Assembly (NCBI RefSeq): GCF_001746415.1
Contig: NZ_MEHJ01000001.1
Coordinates: forward strand, 5,214,501 to 5,278,500
Source of the DNA: Streptomyces agglomeratus
Lineage (GTDB): Bacteria; Actinomycetota; Actinomycetes; Streptomycetales; Streptomycetaceae
Length of the DNA: 64,000 nt
Reading direction: 5' to 3'
The position numbers and the translations under genes are program-made. Positions 7,682-16,632 of this stretch are shown in pieces (the first letter of the stretch is position 1; every line of letters starts with the position of its first letter). Below the pieces are notes generated by a model. That model was not told the origin of the DNA. It ran no database searches and saw only the letters and a list, made by a program, of their open reading frames with translations.

Positions 7682-9138
7682 TCAACGCGCGCCGTCGGCG
7701 CGACCCGCCGCCCGTGCCCGCGCCCGTACGCGGGACTCGGCCAGGCGTGCCAAGTGCGCCGCGTACTCCACCCCGTACAGCTCCACCCGCCCCGCGTCCG
7801 GTTCCGCCACGGCCGTGGGGCGGGTCCACTCCGTCACGTCCAGCTCCACCCCGTACCGCGCCGCAGCCGCCAGCACCGCGCCCCGCGCCCCCACCTCGCC
7901 CTCGACCACGCGGATCGGACGGCCGAGCACGTCGGCGAACAGCCGCAGCCACGCGGGGGAACGCGTTCCTCCCCCGCACACCGCCAGCGTGCCGGTGAGG
8001 CCCGCAGCCTCCAGACAGTGCCGGGCGGCGAAGGCGATGCCCTCACACGTCGCCCGTACGAGGTCCCCCGCCGTCGTCTCCAGCGAAACGCCCGTCAGTT
8101 CCGCCCGCAGCCGCGGCTCGACGAACGGCGCCCGTTCCCCCGAAGGCGCGAAGTAGGGCAGGACGCGCACCCCGTTCGCCCCCGGCGGCGTCGCCTCCAG
8201 CAGCGCGTCGACCTCCGTGTGCCGTACGCCGGTCGTCTTCAGCACCCAGTCCAGCGCCGCCGTGCCCACCATCGCCGGCATGGCCCGCAGCCACTGCCCC
8301 TGCCGGTCGGTCGAGATGTGGAGCCCGGCGGGCTCACCGCCCTCCAGGTCGAGCACGTCCGTAGCGACCAGCGACGCCAGGCACGTACCGATGATCAGCA
8401 GCCCGTCCCCCGGCCGCGTCACCCCGCGCCGAGCGCGCACGCGGGCAGGTCGTACGGGCCGTCCGCGATCCGCGTCCCCGGCGGCAGACCGGGGCCGCGC
8501 GTCTCGCCGACCGCGACGGGGTCGGCGACCGGGGCGAGCAGACCGCGCCGGTGGCCGAGGCCCAGCAACTCCAGGGTCTCGTCGTCGTACGTCCGGGTCC
8601 GAGGATCGAGGAACGGCATGGACGCGTCCGAGACGTCCGTCGCCCGGACCCCCGTCAGGCGCTGGAACACCATGTCCTTGCAGTACAGGGCGGTGGCGGC
8701 CGTATCGAGCGCCTTCGGCTCGTGCCGGTCGAGCCATGCCAGCACCGGACCCGGACACCCCGGGAACATCGCGCTGCCCGTCCGCCGGAAAACGGAGGTG
8801 AAGACGTCCGACGCCATCCACGCGTCGAGGATCTCGTGCGCCCGGCCGTCCATCCAGGACACGGCCGGCCGCACCGGGCGCCCCCGCCCGTCCACCAGCC
8901 ACACCCCGTCGCCCTGGCCGGTGAGCCCGGCCAGGGCGACGGGGCCCGGCAGGCCGGCCGTCAGTGTCGTGAGGACCTCGACCACCGCCGCGTACACCTC
9001 GTCCATGTCCTGCTCGACGAAGCCGTCACGGATGTCGAGCGCGACGGATCGGGACTCGACCGCGATCTCCCGTCCCGCCGCGTCGAAGGCCGCCGCCTTC
9101 ACCATCGACGTGCCCACATCGATACCGACGTACAACAT
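7682..9138 (-). pseudogene. FGGY-family carbohydrate kinase, interrupted by a one-base frameshift
   Basis: A sugar kinase of the xylulokinase/FGGY type, intact length 485 residues if the frame is restored. The first part (9138 to 8419) reads MLYVGIDVGTSMVKAAAFDAAG (phosphate-1 motif) through DGPYDLPACALGAG and then hits TGA. The second half continues in another frame with GVTRPGDGLLIIGTCLAS and the adenosine-motif region AVCGGGTRSPAWLRLFADVLG. Adding one G to the GGGG run complementary to 8422-8425 restores GAG-VTRPGDG exactly, so this is a single-base deletion in a homopolymer. It may be a true mutation or a sequencing error. It is the last gene of the ABC transporter operon; GAGGAGG precedes the ATG. 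Confidence 0.85.
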
Positions 9139-9223
9139 CCCGGACGACCTCCTCAAGGTCAGGTCACACGAAGGCCGGGCCAGACGCGGACCCCACCAGG
9201 ACCACCCCGCTCACGCACCGCCC

Positions 9224-10237
9224 TCACGTCAGGCAGTGCGCCAATGCTGGTCCCCCGGCGTACCGCGCCACCTCCGCCGCAGCGATCCGCGCCGCCTTTT
9301 CCGCCACCTGGCGGCTCGCCCCGCCCAGATGCGGGGTCATCACCACCCCGGGCGCACCGCGCAGCCGCGTCCCGGCCGGCAGCGGTTCCTGCTCGTACGT
9401 GTCCAGCGCGGCCGCCGCCAGCCGCCCGCTCTCCAGCGCGTCGCACAGCGCCTCCGTGTCGACGAGCGGCCCCCGTGCCACGTTGACCAGCACGGACCCC
9501 TGCGGCAGCAGGCCCAGCTCGCGGGCCCCGAGCAGGCCGCGGGTCTCGTCGGTGAGGCGCGCGTGCAGGGTGACGACCCGCGACCGGGACAGCAGCGTGT
9601 CGAGCGAGGCCACCCGTACGCCGTGCACATCACCGCGCACGTACGGGTCGTACACCTCCACCTCCGCGCCGAACGCGCACAGCACCCGCGCCACCCGGCT
9701 GCCGACAGCCCCGTAGCCGATCAGCCCGACCCGCGTGTCCTCCAGCTCGGACCCGCACCGCTCGTACGTGAAGTACGAGCCGTCCCAGACCCCGCGCCGC
9801 CCCAGCGAGTCGTGCGCCTCGGGAATGCGGCGCATCGCGGCCAGCATCATCCCGACCGTGAACTCGGCGGTGGCGGCCGCGTTGCGGCCCGGCGCGAAGC
9901 ACACCTTCACCCCTCGCGCCCGCGCCGCCTCCACGTTGACATTGACCGGACCGCCGCGGCAGACGACGATCAGCCGCAGCTCGGGGGAGGCGTCCAGCAC
10001 CCGCTCGGTGAACGGCGCCATCTGCGTCACGCACACCTCGACGCCCCGCAGTGCCTCGATCAGGGCGTCCTGGCGGTCACTCGCCTCGTCGACCTCCGCC
10101 ACTTTCGTGAAGGGTTCGAGCGGCCAGGGCAGCGTGAGTTCGGTCAGCTCGAAGGGGGACGCGGTGACGGCGGCCTCCAGAGCCTCGCGGATGAGCGAGT
10201 TGAGGACGAAGTGGTCACCGGCTGCCAGGATTCTCAT
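9224..10237 (-). CDS. D-isomer specific 2-hydroxyacid dehydrogenase
   Basis: A 337-residue NAD-dependent dehydrogenase of the 2-hydroxyacid family. The Rossmann fold sits in the middle (VGLIGYGAVGSRVARVL, the GxGxxG motif). The catalytic trio is visible: Arg in LVNVARGPLVDTEAL, Glu in LDTYEQEPL, and His in MTPHLGGASRQV. The ATG at 10237 overlaps the upstream ATPase stop by four bases (ATGA), which fixes the start and implies translational coupling. Its place in a sugar or polyol operon beside FGGY kinases suggests that it oxidises or reduces a pathway intermediate; the substrate cannot be read from the sequence. Confidence 0.88.
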   Translation of the reverse strand: MRILAAGDHFVLNSLIREALEAAVTASPFELTELTLPWPLEPFTKVAEVDEASDRQDALIEALRGVEVCVTQMAPFTERVLDASPELRLIVVCRGGPVNVNVEAARARGVKVCFAPGRNAAATAEFTVGMMLAAMRRIPEAHDSLGRRGVWDGSYFTYERCGSELEDTRVGLIGYGAVGSRVARVLCAFGAEVEVYDPYVRGDVHGVRVASLDTLLSRSRVVTLHARLTDETRGLLGARELGLLPQGSVLVNVARGPLVDTEALCDALESGRLAAAALDTYEQEPLPAGTRLRGAPGVVMTPHLGGASRQVAEKAARIAAAEVARYAGGPALAHCLT

Positions 10238-11313
10238 CGCAGGGCCTCTCCTGTCTCGGCGTCGAAGACGTGCGTGAGCCGCGGGTCCGCGGCCACCCGC
10301 ACGGTGTCGTCCCGGTCGAGGCGCACCTCGGGACCGGTCTGTACGACGAGGGGCTCGGCCACCCCGTCGAGGACGAGCGTGGCGATGCCCGACTCCAGGA
10401 GCGGTTCGTGCGCGCTCACCCGCGCCCGTACTCCGGCCCCGTCCGCCACCAGGCGCAGATCCTCGGGCCTGATGCCCAGCACCACCTCCCGCCCCGCCGC
10501 GAGCCGCACGGGAACGGCCGGACGCACCGTGTCCGAGAGCCGTACGCACCCGTCGGCCGTGGCCACCCCCGGCAGCAGATTGATCGCGGGCTCCCCGACG
10601 AAGTCGGCCACGAAGAGATTCGCCGGGCTGTCGTAGATCTCGTACGGGGTGCCGAGCTGCTGGATGACGCCGTCCTTCATCACCGCGATGCGGTCGGCGA
10701 GCGACAGGGCCTCCTCCTGGTCGTGCGTGACGAGGATGGTGGTGTGCCCCAGGTCCTGCTGGATGCGCTTCAGTTCACGGCGCGTCGTGTCACGCTGCGC
10801 CGCGTCCAGGTGCGACAGCGGCTCGTCGAGCAGCAGTACGTCCGGCTCGCGGATCAGGGCCCGCGCCAGCGCCACCCGCTGCTTCTGCCCGCTGGAGAGC
10901 CCGCCCGGCCGCGCGTCGAGCAGCTCCGACAGACCGATCCGCTCGGCGATGTCCCGTACCCGGGACGCCACTTCGCCCCGTGGCCTGCCGCGCGCGGCGA
11001 GCCCGAAGCCGAGGTTGCCGGCGACGGTGAGTGGCGGATACAGCGCGTAGTTCTCGAAGGCGACCCCGATGTTGCGCTGCCGGGCGGGGACCTTCACCAC
11101 CGACGCGCCGCCGACGAGGATGTCCCCGCCGGTCACCGACTCCAGCCCGGCGATCATCCGCAGTGTGGTGGACTTGCCGCAGCCGGAGGGCCCGAGCAGC
11201 CCGAGCAGTTCACCAGGGCGCAGCTCCAGGTCGATCCCGCGCACGGCCTCCACCTGGGGGCGGCCCCGCGAGGTGTAGGTCTTGCGCAGCTCGCGCAGTA
11301 CCAGCTCAGTCAT
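10234..11313 (-). CDS. ABC transporter ATP-binding protein, sugar/polyol type (second of two)
   Basis: A 359-residue ATPase of the MalK/UgpC class. Walker A is GPSGCGKSTT, the signature loop LSSGQKQRVALARA, and Walker B VLLLDEPLSHLD followed by the H-loop TILVTHDQEEAL. Residues after about 240 form the TOBE/OB regulatory domain (VVLGIRPEDLRLV). The ATG at 11313 has GGAGG upstream and overlaps the end of the DeoR gene by 8 bases. The operon encodes another, clearly different ATPase just upstream, so the transporter probably uses a heterodimeric motor, as in the Rhizobium glycerol system GlpSTPQV. Alternatively the two ATPases serve different permeases. Confidence 0.9.
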   Translation of the reverse strand: MTELVLRELRKTYTSRGRPQVEAVRGIDLELRPGELLGLLGPSGCGKSTTLRMIAGLESVTGGDILVGGASVVKVPARQRNIGVAFENYALYPPLTVAGNLGFGLAARGRPRGEVASRVRDIAERIGLSELLDARPGGLSSGQKQRVALARALIREPDVLLLDEPLSHLDAAQRDTTRRELKRIQQDLGHTTILVTHDQEEALSLADRIAVMKDGVIQQLGTPYEIYDSPANLFVADFVGEPAINLLPGVATADGCVRLSDTVRPAVPVRLAAGREVVLGIRPEDLRLVADGAGVRARVSAHEPLLESGIATLVLDGVAEPLVVQTGPEVRLDRDDTVRVAADPRLTHVFDAETGEALR

Positions 11314-12151
11314 GGTCCGGGCCTCCTGTCGCCCCACGCGCGGCGGTGAGCGCCGGACACACCTCGTACGGCACCTTGTGCTCGTCGAGGTCGCGCAGCA
11401 GCTCCGGCGCCGCCCCGTCGTCGACCAGTACGAGATCGAAGCGGGACAGCGGGGCGAGCCGGTGCAGGGCGACGCGGCCCAGCTTGGAATGGTCGAGCAG
11501 CAGCACGTTCCGCGCGGCCGAGTCGAGCATGGCCCGCTTGACGGAGACGATGTGCTGCTCCTGGTGGTAGGCGAAGCCGCCGGAGACGGCGGAGGTGGAC
11601 GTGAAGCAGATGTCGACCTGGAGGAGCTGGATCGCCTCCGTGCAGGAGACGCCCAGGAACGACGAGTGCAGCGGGTCGTAGTCGCCGCCGAGCGCCATCA
11701 GGTGGATGCCGCGTTCCCCCGACAGCAGCGTCAGCGCTTCGAGGAAATTGGTGACGACGGTCAGCGGGGTGACGGCCGGGGAGCCGCCCGGGGCGACGAG
11801 CCGGCGTGCTATCTCCAGCGTGGAGGTCGAGTCGTCGAGCATCACCGCCATGCCCGGCTCGATGAGCCGCAGAGCGTGTTCGGCGACGGCGGCCTTCTGG
11901 GCGCGCATCGTCTTGAGCCGGTACGCGACGTTCGACTCGAAGACGCCGGACGGCTGGGCGGTCACCCCGCCCCGGAACTTCCGTACCAGCCCCTGCCGTT
12001 CGAGCTCGTCCAGGTCGCGGTGGATGGTCATCAGGCTGACGTCGAAGCGCTCGGCCAGCTCGGCGGCGGTCGCCGACCCCGCCGCCAGCACCCGCTCGGC
12101 GATGGCCGCCTGGCGGGGTGCGGGGCCGCGCGCCCGCGGGTCGCCGCTCAT
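11306..12151 (-). CDS. DeoR/GlpR-family transcriptional regulator
   Basis: A 281-residue repressor-type regulator. The N-terminal winged helix (about 12-65) has the family signature AAELAERFDVSLMTIHRDLDEL; the C-terminal two-thirds is the DeoR effector domain, which binds phosphorylated sugars (VMLDDSTSTLEIARRL, MALGGDYDPLHSSFLG, DHSKLGRVALHRL). It lies between the two ATPase genes of the operon with overlaps of 8 and 4 bases, so it is co-transcribed with what it probably controls. The likely target is the divergent promoter region at 16491-16632, and the inducer is likely a phosphosugar made by one of the FGGY kinases. Confidence 0.92.
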   Translation of the reverse strand: MSGDPRARGPAPRQAAIAERVLAAGSATAAELAERFDVSLMTIHRDLDELERQGLVRKFRGGVTAQPSGVFESNVAYRLKTMRAQKAAVAEHALRLIEPGMAVMLDDSTSTLEIARRLVAPGGSPAVTPLTVVTNFLEALTLLSGERGIHLMALGGDYDPLHSSFLGVSCTEAIQLLQVDICFTSTSAVSGGFAYHQEQHIVSVKRAMLDSAARNVLLLDHSKLGRVALHRLAPLSRFDLVLVDDGAAPELLRDLDEHKVPYEVCPALTAARGATGGPDHD

Positions 12152-13272
12152 CCGGTGATCCTCCTCCCGGGCTCGCCGTCCGCGCCGTCCGCCTCGAACA
12201 GCAGCAGGCTCTCCGGCCGTACGGTCAGCCGCACCGGGGCGTCCGGCCGCAGCCCGGCGGCGTCGGCGCGCGGCACGACCAGCGACAGGTGCTGCGCGCC
12301 GAGCCGCACGGTGACCTCGGTGGCGCGGCCCAGGACCTCGGTGATGTAGACCGTGCCCATGAGCTCGATGCCGCCGGGGCCGGGGCCGGCGGAGCCCAGC
12401 GACAGGTCGCGCGGCCTGACCCCGATCTGCACGGGAGTGCCGGGCGCGACGGACCGTACCGCCGCCGGGGCCGACGGGATCTCGAAGAAGCGGTCCGCGG
12501 ACAGGAAGGTCCCGTGAGCGGTGACCGTCCCCGGCAGCAGATTGATGCGGGGCCTGCCGAAGGAGCGGGCGACGAAGGTGTCGTACGGCTGGTGCCAGAT
12601 CTCCTCGCGCGTACCGGTCTGGACGATCCTGCCTTCCCGGATCACCCCGATACGGTCGCCCAGCGCCAGCGCCTCCACCGAATCGTGCGTGACGTACAGG
12701 GTGGTGGTGCGCCGGACCGCCCCGATCGCCTTCAGCTCGGCGCGCATCGCCTGGCGCAGCTTGGCGTCGAGGTGGGACAGCGGCTCGTCGAGGAGGAACG
12801 CGCGGGCGGGGCGCACCAGGACGCGGCCGAGCGCGACGCGCTGCCGCTGCCCGTTGGACAGCGCGCCGACCGGGCGCTCCAGCAGCGCGCCGATGCCGAG
12901 CAGCTCGGCGATCTCACCGATACGCTCCCGCGCCTCGGCGGCCGGCAGCTTGTACCGGGGGGAGCGCAGGGGCGAGGCGAGGTTGTCGTACGCGCTGCGG
13001 TGCGGGTAGAGGGCGTACGACTCGAAGCACATCGCCACGCCCCGGTCGTACGGCTCGACTCCCGTCATGTCGGTGCCGTCGAGCGAGACCGTCCCCGACT
13101 GGGGCTCCTCCAGCCCGGCGACGGTCTTGAGCGTCGTGGTCTTGCCCGCGCCGGACGGCCCGAGCAGGCAGAAGAACTCCCCTTCCCCGACGTCGAGATC
13201 GAGACCGTCGAGCGCGATGTTCTTGCCGTACGTCTTGTGAATCCCGCGCAGCGAGATCGCGGCGGTGCTCAT
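12148..13272 (-). CDS. ABC transporter ATP-binding protein, sugar/polyol type (first of two)
   Basis: A 374-residue MalK/UgpC-class ATPase. Walker A is GPSGAGKTTT, the signature loop LSNGQRQRVALGRV, Walker B AFLLDEPLSHLD, with the H-loop TLYVTHDSVEAL; a TOBE domain follows (VQIGVRPRDLSLG). It differs from its neighbour in the signature loop (LSNGQ against LSSGQ) and in its Walker A sequence, so the pair is not a recent duplication. The ATG at 13272 shares one base with the permease stop (TGATG), and the gene overlaps the DeoR start by four bases. It probably energises the two permeases encoded directly upstream. Confidence 0.9.
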   Translation of the reverse strand: MSTAAISLRGIHKTYGKNIALDGLDLDVGEGEFFCLLGPSGAGKTTTLKTVAGLEEPQSGTVSLDGTDMTGVEPYDRGVAMCFESYALYPHRSAYDNLASPLRSPRYKLPAAEARERIGEIAELLGIGALLERPVGALSNGQRQRVALGRVLVRPARAFLLDEPLSHLDAKLRQAMRAELKAIGAVRRTTTLYVTHDSVEALALGDRIGVIREGRIVQTGTREEIWHQPYDTFVARSFGRPRINLLPGTVTAHGTFLSADRFFEIPSAPAAVRSVAPGTPVQIGVRPRDLSLGSAGPGPGGIELMGTVYITEVLGRATEVTVRLGAQHLSLVVPRADAAGLRPDAPVRLTVRPESLLLFEADGADGEPGRRITG

Positions 13273-14102
13273 CAGGACTTCACCGCCCCGAAGGAGAGCC
13301 CGCGCACCAGGTAGCGCTGGATGGTGAGCGCGAGCAGCAGCGGCGGGACCACCGACACCAGAGCGGCGGCGGCCGTCAGGTTGTACTTGGGGCGGTCGCC
13401 GCCGAGGAAGGACAGCGCGCCGACCGTCACCGTCTGGGCCTCGGACGACGTGAGGATGAGCGGGAAGACGAAGTTGTTCCAGGCGAAGATGAAGGCGAGC
13501 AGTGACACCGCCGCGATGCCCGGCCTGACCAGCGGCAGCGCGACCTTGAAGAACGCCTGTTTGCGCGTGTAGCCGTCGAGCAGCGCGGCCTGCTCCACCT
13601 CGGGGGAGAGGTCGGAGAAGTACGAGCGCATGATCCAGACGATCAGCGGCAGCGTGACGAGCTGGAGCACCCAGATCATGCCGACGTACGTGTCGAAGAG
13701 CCCGAGCTTCTGGTAAAGCACGAACAATGGGATGATCACGGTCAGTTCGGGCGCGAACCGGAAGGACAGCAGCGTGAACATGAGGTTCTCCGAGCCCCGG
13801 AACCGCCACCGCGCGGCCGCGTAGGCGGCGGGCAGCCCAATCGCCAGCGACAGCCCCACCGCCCCCAGCGACACGACCAGACTGTTGACGAAGAACCGCA
13901 GGAACGGCACCCCCTCGTCGTGGCCCGCCCCGAGGACCGTCCGGTACGAGTCGAGCGTGGGGGCGAACGAGAAGTACGTACTGAACAGTTCGTTCGCCGG
14001 CTTCAGCGACAGGATGATCATCCAGGCGACGGGGAAGAGCGCGAAGACGAAGTACAGGATCAGCGCCCCGTCGGCGGCGATCGCGATGAGCCGGCGCTTC
14101 AC
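13272..14102 (-). CDS. Carbohydrate ABC transporter permease (MalG type)
   Basis: A 276-residue inner-membrane protein with about six predicted membrane segments. The EAA loop that contacts the ATPase is EQAALLDGYTRKQAFFKVALPLVRPGI, the form usual for the MalG subfamily. The start is the GTG at 14102, overlapping the preceding permease stop by four bases (GTGA); upstream sequence in this frame overlaps the neighbour and is not conserved-looking. It should pair with the permease encoded at 14099-15058 and the lipoprotein encoded upstream. Confidence 0.9.
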   Translation of the reverse strand: MKRRLIAIAADGALILYFVFALFPVAWMIILSLKPANELFSTYFSFAPTLDSYRTVLGAGHDEGVPFLRFFVNSLVVSLGAVGLSLAIGLPAAYAAARWRFRGSENLMFTLLSFRFAPELTVIIPLFVLYQKLGLFDTYVGMIWVLQLVTLPLIVWIMRSYFSDLSPEVEQAALLDGYTRKQAFFKVALPLVRPGIAAVSLLAFIFAWNNFVFPLILTSSEAQTVTVGALSFLGGDRPKYNLTAAAALVSVVPPLLLALTIQRYLVRGLSFGAVKS

Positions 14103-15058
14103 TTGGGCACCTCCGCCGCCCGGTTCTGGATCTTCCCGAGATAGCGCACCAGCACCATCGTCACCAGGTAGACCACCGCCCACAGCACGATCATGTAGCT
14201 GATGCCGTACGAGTACCGCTGGAAGCGGATCGCCTCCAGGTACGCCCGGATCTGGAGCACCACGGTCGAGTCACCGGGGCCGCCCTCCGTCAGCGCGTAG
14301 ATGATGTCGAAGACCTTCAGCGAGTCCATGAACCGGAAGATCACCGCCACCAGTACGTACGGCCACAGCATCGGCAGCGTCAGCTTCCGGAAGGTGAACC
14401 ACCACCCGGCCCCGTCCACCGCCGCCGCCTCGAACGGAGACACCGGCAGCGACCGCAGCCCGGCCAGCGCCAGGATCGCCACGAACGGCGTGTAGACCCA
14501 CACGTCCACCGCGATCGACGAGAGCAGCGCGCCGGCGGGGGTGTCCGTCCACTGCACCCCGCCCATACCGAAAGGTTTCAGCAGGTAGTTGACGACGCCG
14601 ACACTCGGCTGGAGCATCAGCTTCCACATGATCGCGGCGATCACGGGGGCGATCATCAGCGGCAGGATGAGGATCTTCTCCAGTACGCGCCCGACCCGCG
14701 TCGACCGGTGCAGCAGCAGCGCCACCGCGACTCCGAGCACCGTCTCGACGGCCGCCGCCCCCACGGCGTACAGCACCGTCACCCAGGCCGAGTCCCAGAA
14801 CGACGACTCGCCGAAGATCCGCCGGTAGTTGTCCAGCCCGACCATGTCCGGCCTCGGCTTGCTCGCCGCGAAGTCGAAGAGCGTGTAGTACAGCCCGAGC
14901 CCGAAGGGGTAGAGGATCCCGCCGGTCAGCAGCAGAGCCGGAACGATCAGCAGGTACGGCCGCAGCGCGCGCCGTCGGCGCGGAACGACACGCGCCGACG
15001 GCCCGCTTCCCCCGTGCGAGGCCGCCCCGTGGTCGGTCTCGGTGAGGGGCGAGGACAT
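14099..15058 (-). CDS. Carbohydrate ABC transporter permease (MalF/UgpA type)
   Basis: A 319-residue membrane protein. An arginine-rich cytoplasmic N-terminus (ARVVPRRRRALRPY) leads into the first membrane segment, with about six segments in total and the EAA loop FEAAAVDGAGWWFTFRKLTLPML. It is the partner of the MalG-type permease that follows. It begins seven bases after the stop of the solute-binding protein gene and ends in a 4-base GTGA overlap, so the transporter genes form one operon. No alternative start is needed; the ATG at 15058 gives the usual length. Confidence 0.9.
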   Translation of the reverse strand: MSSPLTETDHGAASHGGSGPSARVVPRRRRALRPYLLIVPALLLTGGILYPFGLGLYYTLFDFAASKPRPDMVGLDNYRRIFGESSFWDSAWVTVLYAVGAAAVETVLGVAVALLLHRSTRVGRVLEKILILPLMIAPVIAAIMWKLMLQPSVGVVNYLLKPFGMGGVQWTDTPAGALLSSIAVDVWVYTPFVAILALAGLRSLPVSPFEAAAVDGAGWWFTFRKLTLPMLWPYVLVAVIFRFMDSLKVFDIIYALTEGGPGDSTVVLQIRAYLEAIRFQRYSYGISYMIVLWAVVYLVTMVLVRYLGKIQNRAAEVPK

Positions 15059-15065
15059 CGGGCCG

Positions 15066-16490
15066 TCACCCGACCTTGGAGGCCAGGTCGCTCGCCAGGC
15101 CGTTCAGTACCGACTTGGCGTTCTTGCCGCCGTAGATCTCCTGGAGCGAGGCCGCCCAGCTCGTCGTCGCGTCGAAGAACTGCTCCTGCGGCGTGAACTG
15201 GATCTTCGTCTGGTCGACGACCGTCTCGAAGGTCTCGATGAAGCCCTCCAGCCCCTTCATCTTGTCCTTGTACGCGGGGTCCTGACTGACGGACTTCCTG
15301 ACCGGGTCGATGTGGTTGCCCTCGACCGCCGCCTTGCGCAGGTGCTCCTTGCCGGTCGCCCACTGGAGGAACAGCCACGCCGCGTGCTTGTTCTTGCTCT
15401 TGGCGTTCATGCCGAGCGACCAGATCCACATGTTCGTGGCGAGCGACCCGCCCGGCCCCTTCGGCCCCGGATGGAAGGCGATCTTCCCGGCGGCGGGCGA
15501 CGCGCCCTTCACCGCCTGGAAGTACGCGGCCGTGTCGGCGTCGAAGAGCATCCCGGCCTTCTTCGCGCCCAGGTCGCTGGAGCACTGGTACCAGGTGTAC
15601 GACGTCCAGGACGGCGGCCCGCCCTTCCTGACCATCTCCGCCCAGTCCCGGGTGAAGGCCACGGCCTCCGGGGTGTTCATGGCGGGCTTGATCTTCCCGC
15701 CGTCGACCGTGAAGTCCTTCAGCCCGTACCGCGAGTACATCGTCATGAAGCCGGGGTGGATCGTCGCCCAGCTCCGCGACCCGCGCACCGCGACGCCGTA
15801 CATCCCGTCGAAGCCCGCTCCCGGCGCCCTGCGTTTGATGGCGCCGGATATCTCGCGCAGTTCGTCGAAGGTCTCGGCCGGCTTCAGCCCCAGCTTCTTG
15901 AACACCTCGGTGTTGTACGCGACGACGTTCGTCTCCCAGCCCCACGGCAGCGCGTACTGCCCGCCCTGTCCGAGCGGCGCGCCGGCCTTGAGCGACCACT
16001 GGTCGGCCTGGAGGAGGTTCGGGAAGAAGTCCCCCTGGTCCCATTCGGCGCCGGTGGCCGAGGAGTTGCTCATCCACGGGCCGAGGTCCTCCAGCCACCC
16101 GGGCGGCCCGTACTGCCAGACCATGTAGGCGCCGAGCATGAAGATGTCGTACGACGCGCGCCCGCTGGACAGGTCCACGGTGAGCTTGTCGAAGTAGTTG
16201 TCCTCGGGGAAGACGTCGTACTCGACCTTGATGCCGGTCTTCTCGGTGAAGGACCTGAGGTCGGCGATCAGCGCATCGGTGTACGGGTGCTTGTTGAGCA
16301 GCGCCTTGACCGTCCTGCCCTTCGCCTTCTTCCAGTCGAAGGAGCCGGTGACGTCGTCGGCGGCCGACCCGCCGCCCCCGCTCTGTCCGTCACCGCCGAA
16401 GCCGGCGCCGCAGGCGCTCAGCAGCGGCGTGGCGGAAGCGGCCGCCGTGAGGGCGAGGAACCGCCGCCGGTCAGGTACGCGCATCTCCAT
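15066..16490 (-). CDS. Extracellular solute-binding lipoprotein of the sugar/polyol ABC transporter
   Basis: A 474-residue lipoprotein that captures the substrate outside the membrane. The N-terminus MEMRVPDRRRFLALTAAASA carries a twin-arginine-like motif and a lipobox LSAC, so it is probably exported by Tat and anchored through the cysteine near residue 27. The rest is a family 1 binding protein fold (VKALLNKHPYTDALIADLRSF, MWIWSLGMNAKSKNKHAAWLFLQW). The ATG at 16490 has GGAGG five bases before it; the upstream ATG at 16508 has no such site. It is the first gene of the operon, with the divergent kinase 142 bases away. Confidence 0.9.
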   Translation of the reverse strand: MEMRVPDRRRFLALTAAASATPLLSACGAGFGGDGQSGGGGSAADDVTGSFDWKKAKGRTVKALLNKHPYTDALIADLRSFTEKTGIKVEYDVFPEDNYFDKLTVDLSSGRASYDIFMLGAYMVWQYGPPGWLEDLGPWMSNSSATGAEWDQGDFFPNLLQADQWSLKAGAPLGQGGQYALPWGWETNVVAYNTEVFKKLGLKPAETFDELREISGAIKRRAPGAGFDGMYGVAVRGSRSWATIHPGFMTMYSRYGLKDFTVDGGKIKPAMNTPEAVAFTRDWAEMVRKGGPPSWTSYTWYQCSSDLGAKKAGMLFDADTAAYFQAVKGASPAAGKIAFHPGPKGPGGSLATNMWIWSLGMNAKSKNKHAAWLFLQWATGKEHLRKAAVEGNHIDPVRKSVSQDPAYKDKMKGLEGFIETFETVVDQTKIQFTPQEQFFDATTSWAASLQEIYGGKNAKSVLNGLASDLASKVG

Positions 16491-16518
16491 CACGACCTCC
16501 GCCAACACGTGCAGTCGA

Positions 16519-16541
16519 TTGGTTAACAGAGCTTGGAACAG
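16519..16541. promoter_or_regulatory. Candidate operator repeats in the divergent kinase/transporter promoter region
   Basis: Two related direct elements, TTGGTTAACAG (16519-16529) and TTGGAACAG (16533-16541), lie in the 142-bp divergent intergenic region. A TTGACG on the minus strand (16553-16558) could be a -35 for the transporter operon. Binding by the operon's DeoR regulator is a guess from position. Confidence 0.25.
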
Positions 16542-16632
16542 CGGTAGTTGGGCGTCAATCCCTCGCGCAACGGAATATCTCGGTGCACAGTGAGAACTTC
16601 ACAGACGCCGCCGATACGCGCGGGAGGCTCGT

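Noticed and set aside
8415-8430. Programmed -1 frameshifting in the FGGY kinase
   Set aside because: No heptameric slippery site or downstream pseudoknot is evident and sugar kinases are not known to use it; a deletion or base-call error is simpler.
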